Notes under the pieces: generated by a model
Told to the model about the DNA's origin: nothing
The model's input: the letters and a program-made list of their open reading frames with translations, nothing else
Database searches by the model: none
Made by a program: the position numbers and the translations under genes
Shown here: positions 8,645 through 17,858 of the stretch, piece by piece
Position numbering within the stretch: the stretch's first letter is position 1
Layout of the letters: the number at the start of each line of letters is the position of its first letter
Source of the DNA: a bacterium
GTDB taxonomy: Bacteria; Hydrothermota; UBA3073; JACQXS01
Assembly (NCBI GenBank): GCA_030592575.1
Contig: JAUVIV010000004.1
Span: forward strand, 1-52,083
Length of the DNA stretch: 52,083 nucleotides
Direction: 5' to 3'

Positions 8645-9874
8645 ATGAATGTTTCGACAGATGCTAAATTTTCCAAAAGAACCGATAAAATAAAACGTTC
8701 ACCAATTAGAGAACTCTTAAAACTTATAACAAAACCCGAAATTATCTCATTTGCAGGTGGAATTCCGGATCCTACCCTATTTCCTGCTTATTTGATAGAA
8801 GAAGCTACTAAATCTATTTTAAGAAACGAACCTGAAAAAGTTTTGCAATATGGTCCTACAGAAGGAGATTTAAGATTGAAGTCAGAACTTGTAAGCCGAC
8901 TGGCAAAAAAAGATAACATAAAAATCAATGAAGATGAAATTCTTATATTAACTGCTTCTCAGCAAGGACTTGACCTTATTGGTAAAATACTTATAGATTC
9001 AGGAGATACTGTGATAGTTGGTCTTCCGTCATATCTTGGTGGACTCGGAGCTTTTAGTTCTTATGGGGCAAATTTCATAGGAATTCCTCTTGATGACGAT
9101 GGTATGAGAGTAGATATAATTGAGGAAAAGCTTAAAAAACTCAAAAAAGAAGAAATAAAAAGAGTTAAGTTTATTTATGTCATTCCTGACTTCCAAAATC
9201 CTGCCGGAGTTACATTGTCGCTTGAGCGAAGAAAAAAGTTAGTAGAAATAGCAGAACATTACGATATTTTAATATTAGAGGATACTCCTTATCGCGAACT
9301 ACGTTACTGGAAAAAATCAATACCTCCTATTTTTACTCTTGCTCCGAGAGGTAGAGTAATGGCACTCTTTACATTCAGTAAAATCTTCTGTCCGGGAATG
9401 AGACTTGGATATGTGATTGGAAGTGAACCTGTAATAGACCGTATTGTACTCGTAAAACAATCAACGGATTTATGTACCCCACCATTTACCCAAGGTATCC
9501 TTCGTGAAATGCTTAAAGGGGGAGCATTAGATGAGCATGTTAAAAAACTTGTATCTGTTTACCGTGATAAAAGAGAATTTATGCTCAATGTTCTCAATAA
9601 ATATATGTTACCGTTGAATTTACCAGACCTTAAATGGACAAGACCTGACGGTGGTCTTTTCTTATGGATGACTTTACCATTATATATGGACGCAGAACGT
9701 ATGCTTCCGCGAGCACTTGAAAAGAAAATAGCGTATGTTAAAGGTTGTGCTTTTCATTATGATAACTCTGGTAAAAATACTATTAGATTGAATTTTTCTT
9801 ATCCAACAATGGACGCAATAGAAGAAGGTATTCGCAGATTGAGCCAAGTCATAGCCGAAGAAAAAAGAAAATAA
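8645..9874 (+). CDS. Class I/II PLP aminotransferase (2-aminoadipate/MocR-type)
   Basis: This 409-residue cytosolic aminotransferase probably uses 2-oxoglutarate with an aromatic, branched-chain or aminoadipate substrate. Seen in the sequence: FAGGIPDPTLFP near the N-terminus, LTASQQGLDLIGK, PDFQNPAGVTLSLERR, EDTPYRELRY, and FSKIFCPGMRLGY with the Schiff-base lysine, followed by a C-terminal RLNFSYP with the substrate carboxylate-binding arginine. These match the LysN/2-aminoadipate group closely. The start is fixed by an AGGAGG site five bases before the ATG. Exact substrate cannot be assigned from the sequence. Confidence 0.85.
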   Translation: MNVSTDAKFSKRTDKIKRSPIRELLKLITKPEIISFAGGIPDPTLFPAYLIEEATKSILRNEPEKVLQYGPTEGDLRLKSELVSRLAKKDNIKINEDEILILTASQQGLDLIGKILIDSGDTVIVGLPSYLGGLGAFSSYGANFIGIPLDDDGMRVDIIEEKLKKLKKEEIKRVKFIYVIPDFQNPAGVTLSLERRKKLVEIAEHYDILILEDTPYRELRYWKKSIPPIFTLAPRGRVMALFTFSKIFCPGMRLGYVIGSEPVIDRIVLVKQSTDLCTPPFTQGILREMLKGGALDEHVKKLVSVYRDKREFMLNVLNKYMLPLNLPDLKWTRPDGGLFLWMTLPLYMDAERMLPRALEKKIAYVKGCAFHYDNSGKNTIRLNFSYPTMDAIEEGIRRLSQVIAEEKRK

Positions 9875-9934
9875 TTATATTCAAACTACATTACTTTACT
9901 GGCGAATACACTTAAACAATATAAGGAGGGTAAT

Positions 9935-10087
9935 ATGTCGCAGGGAATTGTTATTACATTAATTATTTGTAGCACTGTTGCGTTCCTTAGACTCTGTGGT
10001 ATCGGGGTTGCCATATATGCCATAAAAAAGGGAATAGGTTTTGCAGAAAGAGAGTGTGAGAATGATAGGGACAAGGAAAAAGAATAA
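9935..10087 (+). CDS. Small single-pass membrane protein, 50 residues
   Basis: An ATG at 9935 with a good ribosome site (AAGGAGGG, five bases away) opens a 50-residue frame ending at TAA 10085-10087. It starts MSQGIVITLIICSTVAFL, forms one membrane helix with two cysteines, then a lysine- and glutamate-rich tail. It lies between an aminotransferase and an isomerase-like gene on the same strand. No family is recognised. The strong ribosome site and the helix-plus-charged-tail design make it a plausible real gene. Confidence 0.55.
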   Translation: MSQGIVITLIICSTVAFLRLCGIGVAIYAIKKGIGFAERECENDRDKEKE

Positions 10088-10102
10088 CATTCATCACAAA
10101 CA

Positions 10103-10963
10103 ATGTATAAATTAGGGTATCAAGCTCTTTTTGATTTTGAGGATGCTTTTCGAGCAATTGAATTTGGGATAGAAAAAGGATTCCAGTGTGTTGAATTAAA
10201 TCAGACTGCTCCGAACTTTTCTCCTGAAAAATATTCTCCTATTCAAAGAAAAAGACTCAAAAATTATGAGTTTCCAATTCTTATTCATGCCCCACAAAAT
10301 ATATCATTATTTAACTTAAGCAAAAAAGCATTGGATGGAACTCTTGAGCAAATTTATGAAATCATAGATTTTGCTCAAGAAATTTCTGCTCGTACAATTA
10401 CTCTACATCTTGGCTCTGCTTTTTTGATAAGCATAGGAGGCAAGATGCTCTGGACTCACCATATTATGTCTCAAAAATTTGCCAGTACATTGGAATATGC
10501 TCTCCTTAAACTTATAGAATATGCAAATCAAAAAGTTTTTTTGTGCATTGAAAACACATCGGGTTTTAGATACGAAATTTCACAATCAATAATGACTAAA
10601 TTACTCTCTACCCAAAACGTACATCTTACCTGGGATATCGGACACACCCATATATTGAAAAATAAGCAATCTGTCTCTAATGCAAATAATAGCACAAAGG
10701 TTTATTCTCCGGCTTCATCTATAAAGAGAGAGGAAGAAGAAAAATTCTTTTTGAAATTTCTTAACAAAGTACGAGAAGTCCATTTGCACGACAATAATGG
10801 AATTTGGGACGAACATGGAATTATAGGAACCGGGACCATTGATTTTAAACACTACTTTGAGATGTTAAAATCTATAGATCCTTATTTTATATTAGAAATT
10901 CGGCCAAAAGAAAGAGCTCTTGAATCTTTACATATATTAAAAAATCTTCTCCAGATTTCGTAG
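10103..10963 (+). CDS. Xylose isomerase-like TIM-barrel protein (sugar isomerase/AP endonuclease 2 family)
   Basis: The 286-residue protein has the metal-site pattern of this superfamily spread along the barrel: LIHAPQN near 73, LHLGSA near 103, CIENTSG near 148, WDIGHTH near 176, VHLHDNNG near 230 and LEIRP near 270. Members bind divalent metals and act as sugar isomerases or epimerases or, less often, as endonuclease IV-type enzymes. The protein lacks the full nine-ligand endonuclease IV set, so an isomerase-type role is more likely. The ribosome site is weak. A convergent TonB receptor gene follows, with hairpin repeats in between. Confidence 0.75.
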   Translation: MYKLGYQALFDFEDAFRAIEFGIEKGFQCVELNQTAPNFSPEKYSPIQRKRLKNYEFPILIHAPQNISLFNLSKKALDGTLEQIYEIIDFAQEISARTITLHLGSAFLISIGGKMLWTHHIMSQKFASTLEYALLKLIEYANQKVFLCIENTSGFRYEISQSIMTKLLSTQNVHLTWDIGHTHILKNKQSVSNANNSTKVYSPASSIKREEEEKFFLKFLNKVREVHLHDNNGIWDEHGIIGTGTIDFKHYFEMLKSIDPYFILEIRPKERALESLHILKNLLQIS

Positions 10964-11033
10964 CGTCTCATATAATTTTTTCTGCTTTGTAATTACTATT
11001 TTTTACATTATATTGTCTATCCTGTGGCTTCAT

Positions 11034-11062
11034 TGTCATTCTGAGTGATAATGAAGAATCTC
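11034..11062 (+). repeat. Dispersed repeat of the TGTCATTCTGAG type
   Basis: TGTCATTCTGAG followed by a GAAGAATCTC end. The same words occur in reverse orientation inside the gene at 42552 (CTCAGAATGACA, twice), and a TGTCATTCC variant lies at 40684. It sits in the convergent gap between two genes. Confidence 0.6.
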
Positions 11063-11085
11063 TAAATATTTCTCAAATAAACAAG

Positions 11086-11113
11086 GTAGGGGCAGTTGAC
11101 AACCTGCCCCTAC
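11086..11113. repeat. 28-bp GTAGGGG hairpin repeat, copy 1
   Basis: GTAGGGGC and GCCCCTAC pair perfectly (10 bases including the inner AG/CT) around a short loop, followed by six A residues. It lies between two convergent genes and could serve as a bidirectional terminator. Other 28-base copies lie at 38187 and 50504, with a longer variant at 47337. Confidence 0.7.
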
Positions 11114-11154
11114 AAAAAACAAAGAGGGATAAATGACTATTTGCTATTACTGGC

Positions 11155-13575
11155 TTACAATTTTATTTCTACTCCACCATAAATAATGCGACCGGTATAA
11201 GGTGCATACATAAAAGCTGCATCATCAGGATGTTTCTCGTCCTGAACATAATCAAGTAAGTTTTTTGTACCCATAAAAATGCTAATTCCTTGATTAGCGA
11301 ACTTTTTGGCTACTCTGGTATTTACTACCCAGAATGGGTCAGTATGTTTAATATAACTTTCAGTAGCTTCTACGTCTTCCTCACAGCAATAATCAATATA
11401 CATACTGCCGGTGTAATTGCTATTTACCGATAGATTCCAACTATCAGAAGTATATCCTAATCCAACATCTCCGGTAATAACAGGAACACGGGAAATATAT
11501 TTACTGTTAGCTGCATATTTGTTTCCATGTGTAGGATTATCTATCCAGTCATCTCGCTTATTTTCATATTGAGCATCTGTATAAGCGAGAGTGAGGTCAA
11601 GAGCAAAATCGCTTGCAAGCAGTACCCTGGAACCTAATTCTACTCCCTGAGTATAAGCATTATCTATATTTGCCCATTCATAAGTATAGCCCAGTTTTGC
11701 AGACGATTCACTGGCATCTACAAACCCAATCTTATCTTGCAAGTTAGTACGAAAGAGATTAGCATTTATTGTAAATTTCTCAGCAGAATAATCTGCTCCG
11801 AAGTTAAAACTCACAGATTTTTCCGGCTTCAGACCCGCAGGTTTATTAACTCTTGGTGAGCCACTGCAAAGATGTAAGTCTTCACTAAAACCATAAGGAA
11901 CTCTGAACCCAGTCCCTGCACTGCTTCGTAAAGTAAATTCGGGAACTACCTTATACATTAGTGCTATTCTTGGGCTAATAGCTTTTTCTTCATACTCAAG
12001 TGTAATTCTTTCTTCGGGAGCAACTTTTCCGGAACCACCAAAATCATCTTTGCTGCGATGAATATCGTACCTTCCTCCTAATACTAACTCTAAAACACCA
12101 CTTATTATGGAAATTTCATCCTGAAGATAAGCTCCGACATCGTGTGCATATTTTTCGCTCTCAGAAGTGTAAGTTCCACCATAATCAGGGTCATCTTCAT
12201 CCACAATCACATACCTACCTGACTCATCTAAAATGTTATAGGAATACTGAACCCCTCCTAATAGACGATGTGTACTGCCAATAGGATGGGAATAGTTCCA
12301 ATCTACTACATAAAGGTTTTCATCAGCAAAGTAGGGAGCCATCTCATTTACAGGAGGAATAAGATCACCATGTGTAGCCATAAAGTCGCCAAGAAATCCA
12401 TCGTTGGTAGCGTTACGATTATGAGTGCAATAATTGAGAGTAAGGTTAGTTTCATTCCCATAATGAAATTTCTTCTTGTATCCAACCCCTGCTTCATATC
12501 TAACGGTCTTAATAAATTCAGTCCCTGCTGAAAAAGGATTATCCCAAGCCCCAGGCAACCAATCATCAGTGCTATCTGCATCACCTATCTCGCCGCCTTG
12601 TCTCAATTCATTTAAGGTGTGTCCCGAGAAAGTAAGTTGGTCGTCTCCCAGAACATTATAGGCATTTATCCTGGCTCCTATATTTAGATTATCTGTCTTA
12701 ACTCTATCCGTAAAGCCATCGTCATCTTCATCAATTCCAGCTCCGGTATTTTTCTGTGCGTTTATCATCATATCCATATTTCCATATCTTCTGCTTGCAG
12801 ATAGAGTATATTCGTTGGTATTAGCTGTTCCAAAACTGGTACTTACATTTATAGATGGTTCTGCTCTTGGTTTTTTAGTAACAATATTGATTATTCCAGA
12901 AATAGCAGAACTTCCATAAAGAGCACTTCCAGCACCTTTGACAATTTCTATCCTATCAATATTTCCTGCTGGAACTTGATGAGCTCCATATACTGATGCT
13001 AAACCAGAATAGGTAGGTTGACCATCAATCAATATCTGGCAGTGACCTGATTCCAGTCCTTGCATCCTTATAACACTGAAATTGCAATATGAACACTGTT
13101 GTTCTACTCTTATCCCTGGCATTCCTTCCAATGCCTCATAAAGATTCAGAACACCTCTTTCCTTAAGCCGGCGAGAAGTGATAACTTCCGTTCGCACCGG
13201 TGTGTCTTTTATATATCGTGGAGTGCGAGTGCCAGTTACTACTATACCTCCCATTTCAATTGCACTCTCTTTCAATTCAAAATCAAGAACCGCAGTCTTA
13301 TCAGCAGAAATGCTCACTTTCTTGGTAACTGCTCTATAGCCCATCATTGTTGCCATAACCTTATAATCTCCCACAGGAACTTTCATCGAATATTTCCCAT
13401 CCTCACCAGTTGCTGCTCCCAGAGCAGTCTTTTTAATAATAATATTCACGAGTGGTAATGTCTCACCGATTTTTTTGTCCGTAACCTTACCCTCAATTTT
13501 TCCAAAATCTTGTGCCAAAACAATCATTGGCAATAAGAACATTAAAACTCCTATAAATCTTTTCATCTTTTTCAT
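11155..13575 (-). CDS. TonB-dependent outer-membrane receptor with carboxypeptidase-like N-terminal domain (receptor 1)
   Basis: The 806-residue protein should import a metal complex or similar ligand across the outer membrane using TonB energy. Order of parts: a signal peptide ending near VLAQ, a carboxypeptidase D regulatory-like repeat (about 25-110, GKVTDKKIGETLPLVNI, DGKYSMKVPVGDYKV), a TonB plug (ETPVRTEV-type start to GSALYGSSAISGIINIVTKK) and a 22-strand barrel ending in IIYGGVEIKL. The plug has an unusual CSYC with another cysteine after GLESGH. An AGGAGG site fixes the start. It ends a long minus-strand metal gene run, beside a propeller-like lipoprotein and a second receptor, which argues for metal or metal-chelate uptake. 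Confidence 0.9.
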   Translation of the reverse strand: MKKMKRFIGVLMFLLPMIVLAQDFGKIEGKVTDKKIGETLPLVNIIIKKTALGAATGEDGKYSMKVPVGDYKVMATMMGYRAVTKKVSISADKTAVLDFELKESAIEMGGIVVTGTRTPRYIKDTPVRTEVITSRRLKERGVLNLYEALEGMPGIRVEQQCSYCNFSVIRMQGLESGHCQILIDGQPTYSGLASVYGAHQVPAGNIDRIEIVKGAGSALYGSSAISGIINIVTKKPRAEPSINVSTSFGTANTNEYTLSASRRYGNMDMMINAQKNTGAGIDEDDDGFTDRVKTDNLNIGARINAYNVLGDDQLTFSGHTLNELRQGGEIGDADSTDDWLPGAWDNPFSAGTEFIKTVRYEAGVGYKKKFHYGNETNLTLNYCTHNRNATNDGFLGDFMATHGDLIPPVNEMAPYFADENLYVVDWNYSHPIGSTHRLLGGVQYSYNILDESGRYVIVDEDDPDYGGTYTSESEKYAHDVGAYLQDEISIISGVLELVLGGRYDIHRSKDDFGGSGKVAPEERITLEYEEKAISPRIALMYKVVPEFTLRSSAGTGFRVPYGFSEDLHLCSGSPRVNKPAGLKPEKSVSFNFGADYSAEKFTINANLFRTNLQDKIGFVDASESSAKLGYTYEWANIDNAYTQGVELGSRVLLASDFALDLTLAYTDAQYENKRDDWIDNPTHGNKYAANSKYISRVPVITGDVGLGYTSDSWNLSVNSNYTGSMYIDYCCEEDVEATESYIKHTDPFWVVNTRVAKKFANQGISIFMGTKNLLDYVQDEKHPDDAAFMYAPYTGRIIYGGVEIKL

Positions 13576-13764
13576 TTTTCCTCCTTTTTTACTTAACCTT
13601 TAGGTAGGTTCTAAAACTACCACCACCAAAATAAGACTACATTCATTCTATTTACCTCTCTTACATTTTTGTTCACCTCCTTTCCCTGCGATTTATCTTT
13701 TCCATCTGATTATCTGTCTTTCACAGCTACTTGTCTATCTTTCACACTGGACTCCTTCACCTAT
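13576..13764 (-). other. Spacer of 189 bases between receptor 1 and the lipoprotein gene
   Basis: It contains the AGGAGG ribosome site of the receptor, a GGTAG/CTACC hairpin with a 9-base loop at about 13612-13630, and a loose direct repeat of TGTCTTTCACA near 13710-13745. No gene is seen. Confidence 0.4.
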
Positions 13765-14949
13765 TCAAAATGCCTTGATATAAAGTGGCGTCCCTGTTGT
13801 CTTGACCACCGGTGCTGTGCTGACCTTTCCTGTGCTCATATCATAAGTGTATAACCCATCCCCATCAACCGACGACATACCAAAAACAATCTTGTTCTTG
13901 TATTCACAAACGCCGACTCCCCGTCCTATAGTGGGACTTAACTCTATCTTCTCTGCGATTTTTGTACTCAGGTCAATCTTGAACGGCTGGTAAGGTCTGT
14001 CGTTCGCATAATCAGGGGGGGCGCTCATATACCCCGGTATATTAACATAACCATATACTGTTGAACCGCCTGTGTACACCAGATTATAGACATAAGTTCC
14101 CTTGTTGTCGGGAACATCGGGAAGACTGATGTCTTGAATGCTAAAGAAATAACCCGGGTCAAATTCAGTCTCGCCTTTCTTAATCCGCAGGAACCCATCC
14201 TTTGACCCTGGTTGATACCCAAACGCAGCTATTCCATACACATAAATATCGCCAGCATCATCCACAAACATTGATACGCCACCTGTTCTATCACCGGCCA
14301 TGCATGTCCGTTCATCAGTAATCATTTTTTCCACTGAATCTTTTGCTACATCTATAATCAAGACAAAAGCAGAATCATGATATGCAAACATTGAGATAGC
14401 TTGCTGCAATGATACAAACAGCTTTCCATCCCGAATAACCATTTCTGCCGGGTCAGGACAGGCATCCCCAACAGCGTATGACGAAATGTCAATCTCTTTG
14501 GTCTTTGTCATATCCGTTGGGTTGATAACAGCAATCTTCCCTACTTGATATAAAGCAACATACGCTTTGGTTGCACTTGCAAATACTATGTCTGAAGGGC
14601 AAGATGCTGAAGGCATTGTTACTGTGCCAACATAGCTTAATTCACCACCGTCAGCCCTGTCATAGCGGTGAATCTTGTCGCCCCACATATTTTCTGCCCA
14701 AAGTACCATATCACCGAAAAGAACCACAGCCGGACAATCCACTGTTTCAATCGACTTTTTATTGGTTGCTGTGCCTTGCTCAAGGTTACTAACCGTGCTG
14801 ACAAAACTGCTAGCCTCAATATGTGCAACCAGAAGTAAATCGCCTACTCCTTCTGGGTCTGTCCCTGTCGGGGTATCCTTCTTCTTGCATCCTGTCAACA
14901 TCAAAAGTATTCCTATGAATACTATGCTTGCTTTCATCATTATTTTCAT
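13765..14949 (-). CDS. Beta-propeller-like lipoprotein linked to TonB receptors
   Basis: This 394-residue protein has a lipoprotein signal (hydrophobic run then MLTGCKKKD, cysteine near residue 21), so it is anchored to a membrane after export. The rest shows repeated short beta motifs such as KAYVALYQVGKIAVINPTD, DGKLFVSLQQ and GDIYVYGIAAFG, like the propeller lipoproteins (DUF4374 group and relatives) found beside TonB receptors in Bacteroidetes. A ligand-capture or accessory role for the flanking receptors is likely by context. No catalytic motif is visible. Its ribosome site (GGAGG) is seven bases upstream. Upstream lies a 269-base spacer full of inverted repeats. Confidence 0.65.
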   Translation of the reverse strand: MKIMMKASIVFIGILLMLTGCKKKDTPTGTDPEGVGDLLLVAHIEASSFVSTVSNLEQGTATNKKSIETVDCPAVVLFGDMVLWAENMWGDKIHRYDRADGGELSYVGTVTMPSASCPSDIVFASATKAYVALYQVGKIAVINPTDMTKTKEIDISSYAVGDACPDPAEMVIRDGKLFVSLQQAISMFAYHDSAFVLIIDVAKDSVEKMITDERTCMAGDRTGGVSMFVDDAGDIYVYGIAAFGYQPGSKDGFLRIKKGETEFDPGYFFSIQDISLPDVPDNKGTYVYNLVYTGGSTVYGYVNIPGYMSAPPDYANDRPYQPFKIDLSTKIAEKIELSPTIGRGVGVCEYKNKIVFGMSSVDGDGLYTYDMSTGKVSTAPVVKTTGTPLYIKAF

Positions 14950-15037
14950 TTTATACCTCCAATTGGTTAAAAAAGATTATCACGAAAACACGAAACTCAG
15001 AAAACACGAATCAGGGTGGTGCTCTTTCAAGAAATCT

Positions 15038-15210
15038 GGACGCAGATTGCCGCAGATAAACAGGATAAAAAAGAAGATGAATATTTACCGCAAAGACGCA
15101 AAGTCCGCAGAGAAAAAATGAATTATAAATCTTTGCGTTCTCTGCGCCTCTGCGGTGAATAAAAACTCTTTTTGATTTAAAATCTTGAAAATCTGCGTTC
15201 ATCTGCGTCC
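15038..15210. repeat. Nested inverted repeats of the CGCAGA type
   Basis: Outer arms: GGACGCAGATTGCCGCAGAT (15038-15057) against ATCTGCGTTCATCTGCGTCC (15191-15210). Inner arms: TTACCGCAAAGACGCAAAG...CGCAGAG (15085-15112) against CTTTGCGTTCTCTGCGCCTCTGCGGTGAA (15131-15159). Together they could fold into one long imperfect hairpin. Just before it (14980-15012) AACACGAA is repeated. The whole block sits in the spacer between the lipoprotein gene and receptor 2 and looks like a composite of dispersed repeats. Confidence 0.7.
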
Positions 15211-15218
15211 CTTTTATT

Positions 15219-17615
15219 TTAAAATACTCTATGCTTGCTTCCCTCTATTTTCCCCCTGAACCAGGAATACCTCAAGTTCACAGAAACTGTCCTGCCCGGT
15301 CTGGGGCGGTTATATATGTCAAGTGCCTTTACATCTCCAAGGTTATGAACTTCAGCACTCAGAATCAACCCATCGTCCATAAAGGAGTATACTAAACCCA
15401 CGGTCTGCAGAAATGAGGAAGGAATTCTCCGCTTTTGGTAGTCGCTCATCTCCCAAGCATAGAAAAACTCCTCAACATAACTACTCTCCCAGAAGACTTT
15501 GCCGAATCGCCCTTGTCCAAAAAGGTCTTCCTTGTGAAGCTCAACCCCAAAATTGCAGTAAAAATATGGGACATTTGGAACACGCAAATCCTTTGTAGGA
15601 TTTGGAGTCGTTGTCCCTGCAACATAATCCCGAACATCCCGTAAGTCCTGATAGGTTGCATTTGTATAAGCATAGATATTTCTGGTTATGTCTGCCCTGA
15701 TTTCTCCATCCACTCCCATAGTGCGAACCTCTCCAAGATTGACATAAGCGAGGAACATGTGGCCTCCACTTTCAAGTTTGATCATATCCTGCATATATCG
15801 GAAAAAGCCGTTTATTTCTACCTCCAATCTGGGCATTCCAAGGACACCTTTTTGGTCAAATATCATTCCAATATTGGCATTCTCACTTACTTCGGGCTTA
15901 AGCTTAGGGGCGGGAGTTATCGCTACACCATCACCAAATAATTCTCTGGAGTCCGGCAGACGAACAGCATGCTCACAAGAAGCTTTGATAATCAATGGGA
16001 CAAACACCCTGTGCCGAAATGCCTCGCTTATCCCAAATCTTGTCCTTGAGTTCTTAACTGTAACGGGCTTCCCATGTAAATCTCTTTGCATACAGGCTGT
16101 GCCTGCTATTTTAGAGTTTATATGAAAGAGTTTTGCCGATAAGCTGTTGACTGTTATACCATCAAGTAGCGACATTTCGTGAGCAAGACCAGTAGTGATT
16201 TTGTACATTTCGCTGGGATACTCACTTACATTGTATCCTGCATGAGCGCCAGCAAGTGAATCATCAGGGTGTCTGGATGAATAGCGTGCCACAGTGTTCA
16301 AATTGAGACTATGGATATTATTGATGCAATAATTCAGGTTGAGCTGCTGAGGAATATCATACTGCTTATCCTTTGAATCGTGAGGGTCCCAATCCACCTC
16401 GCCCTGTCCATTTGGACTGGGATACTTTGTTCCATCCCAATTATATCTGTAATGAGAGGTATCTATGAAATTCCCTATAAAAAACGGTGTGCATATTAAA
16501 TAATCAAAATCAAGGTTATCAAGGAAAAAACCTTGCTTTTTCATTTCAAGGACGAGCTGATATGAAGCGCTCTTAGTCTCTGCAAACCTGATATTTTTCT
16601 GCACACCCTGCATTTCCTTTCTGTTCCCGATTGTTTCAAGTTCAATCTCAATCTCATCAAACCATGCCTTTTTGAGCATCAATCCGATACCTGCACCATA
16701 CGATAAATAGGTATCGTGGTCGCGTTTTATGATAAGACCGGGCTGGAAAGGTGATTCCATCAAATAATCATTATCCGAATAATTGAACATACCTCCTGTT
16801 CCAAACTCAATTCCTGGTCCGTCCAGCACTTTCCTAAATAACCAGAGGGTTCTATGAGTGTTGTAAGACCCTGGTGTATAAGCAATATCCACATAATCCG
16901 AATTGAGTTCCCTTAATACAATATTAACCGCACCGCCTATACAATCTCCTCCCAGACGGGCAGGCACAACCCCTTTATAGATTTCAACCCGTTCGATAAG
17001 CTGAATCGGGATGTCATTTATGCCAAGGTTTCCGCTTGGCAAATCCAATGGCGCGCCATCAAGAAATACCTTTATCCGCTTTCCTTCGATTCCGTGAATG
17101 GCAATTCTGTCGGCACTCCCCAATCCACCTTCTCTGCGGATTTTTACGCCTGTTGCTTTGGTAAGCACTTCATTCAGCGAAACTGCGCGTCCCCTGATTT
17201 CCGATGCGTCTATAACCGTTATTGTCATCGGTGCCTTCCTGAGAGTCTGGACTTTGCCGGGAGCGGTAACCTTAACTCCTTTCATTTCAATAGCTATTTC
17301 CTCAAGTCTAAAGTTGGTTCTTGTAATCTCATTAGCATTAACCTTTATACTTTTGGTTGCCTTTCTATATCCCATCATAGAGGCAACGATTGTGTAAGTT
17401 CCCGGTCTTATATTCTCAATCTTGTAATTTCCTTCCATACCAATTGCTGCCCCTAATGCAGTTCCTTTAATTATTACATTAGCACCTACAAGAGCTTTAC
17501 CCGTGAATTTATCGGTTACCTTTCCTGTAATTCGTCCTTGCTGTGCCTGTGTCTCAGCACTGATAAAACCTAATACCAAAACTGCTCCAACTAATAATGC
17601 CTTTATTTTTTTCAT
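15219..17615 (-). CDS. TonB-dependent outer-membrane receptor with carboxypeptidase-like N-terminal domain (receptor 2)
   Basis: The 798-residue receptor begins with a signal peptide (ALLVGAVLVLGFISAETQAQ), then a carboxypeptidase regulatory-like repeat (GKVTDKFTGKALVGANV, GNYKIENIRPGTYTIV), and a plug from KAPMTITVIDASEIRG to GGDCIGGAVNIVLRE. The remainder is the barrel, ending in VSVNLRYSWFRGK plus a short basic tail. N-terminal repeat and plug-linker resemble receptor 1 (MMGYR, EEIAIEM), so the two are paralogs with diverged barrels and probably take different ligands. It belongs to the Fur-proximal metal run. The ligand cannot be named, though the FecA/CirA-like plug fits ferric chelates. 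Confidence 0.88.
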   Translation of the reverse strand: MKKIKALLVGAVLVLGFISAETQAQQGRITGKVTDKFTGKALVGANVIIKGTALGAAIGMEGNYKIENIRPGTYTIVASMMGYRKATKSIKVNANEITRTNFRLEEIAIEMKGVKVTAPGKVQTLRKAPMTITVIDASEIRGRAVSLNEVLTKATGVKIRREGGLGSADRIAIHGIEGKRIKVFLDGAPLDLPSGNLGINDIPIQLIERVEIYKGVVPARLGGDCIGGAVNIVLRELNSDYVDIAYTPGSYNTHRTLWLFRKVLDGPGIEFGTGGMFNYSDNDYLMESPFQPGLIIKRDHDTYLSYGAGIGLMLKKAWFDEIEIELETIGNRKEMQGVQKNIRFAETKSASYQLVLEMKKQGFFLDNLDFDYLICTPFFIGNFIDTSHYRYNWDGTKYPSPNGQGEVDWDPHDSKDKQYDIPQQLNLNYCINNIHSLNLNTVARYSSRHPDDSLAGAHAGYNVSEYPSEMYKITTGLAHEMSLLDGITVNSLSAKLFHINSKIAGTACMQRDLHGKPVTVKNSRTRFGISEAFRHRVFVPLIIKASCEHAVRLPDSRELFGDGVAITPAPKLKPEVSENANIGMIFDQKGVLGMPRLEVEINGFFRYMQDMIKLESGGHMFLAYVNLGEVRTMGVDGEIRADITRNIYAYTNATYQDLRDVRDYVAGTTTPNPTKDLRVPNVPYFYCNFGVELHKEDLFGQGRFGKVFWESSYVEEFFYAWEMSDYQKRRIPSSFLQTVGLVYSFMDDGLILSAEVHNLGDVKALDIYNRPRPGRTVSVNLRYSWFRGKIEGSKHRVF

Positions 17616-17648
17616 CTGTTCCCCCTTATTTCTATAATGAATACCTCC

Positions 17649-17858
17649 TTATTGATCTTCAGAACTCCGATTGTTTTCTTCACTTAATCCTAATCTATGG
17701 TAAGCATCATTTACCATCATAGCAAAATCAACAAACATTTTCGGATTAAATCTAAGAGAAGTCATTCCCCAGTTAAGATGAACAACATCATGTTTACATA
17801 CAAACACATTGGCGTAATATCTCTTATCGTTTGCGAGTATTTTATTTTTTACTTCCAT
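17649..17858 (-). CDS. Small conserved-looking protein with CKHDVVHLNWG motif, 69 residues
   Basis: I choose the ATG at 17858, which has a strong GGAGG site at the right distance, over an upstream in-frame codon. The protein MEVKNKILANDKRYY... has a motif of cysteine, two histidines and tryptophan (CKHDVVHLNWG) followed by LRFNPKMFVDFA. A similar pattern of a Cys/His word, HL-x-G and then a hydrophobic LxFxPxxF helix occurs in small uncharacterised Bacteroidetes proteins near metal-uptake genes. It lies directly before receptor 2 in the same direction. The function is unknown; a metal-handling role is only a guess. Confidence 0.6.
   Translation of the reverse strand: MEVKNKILANDKRYYANVFVCKHDVVHLNWGMTSLRFNPKMFVDFAMMVNDAYHRLGLSEENNRSSEDQ

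Noticed and set aside
12268-17456. Open frames opposite the TonB receptors and lipoprotein (for example 13099-13458, 14675-15121, 17094-17456)
   Set aside because: They lie antisense to well-supported genes, have no family signature and no ribosome sites.
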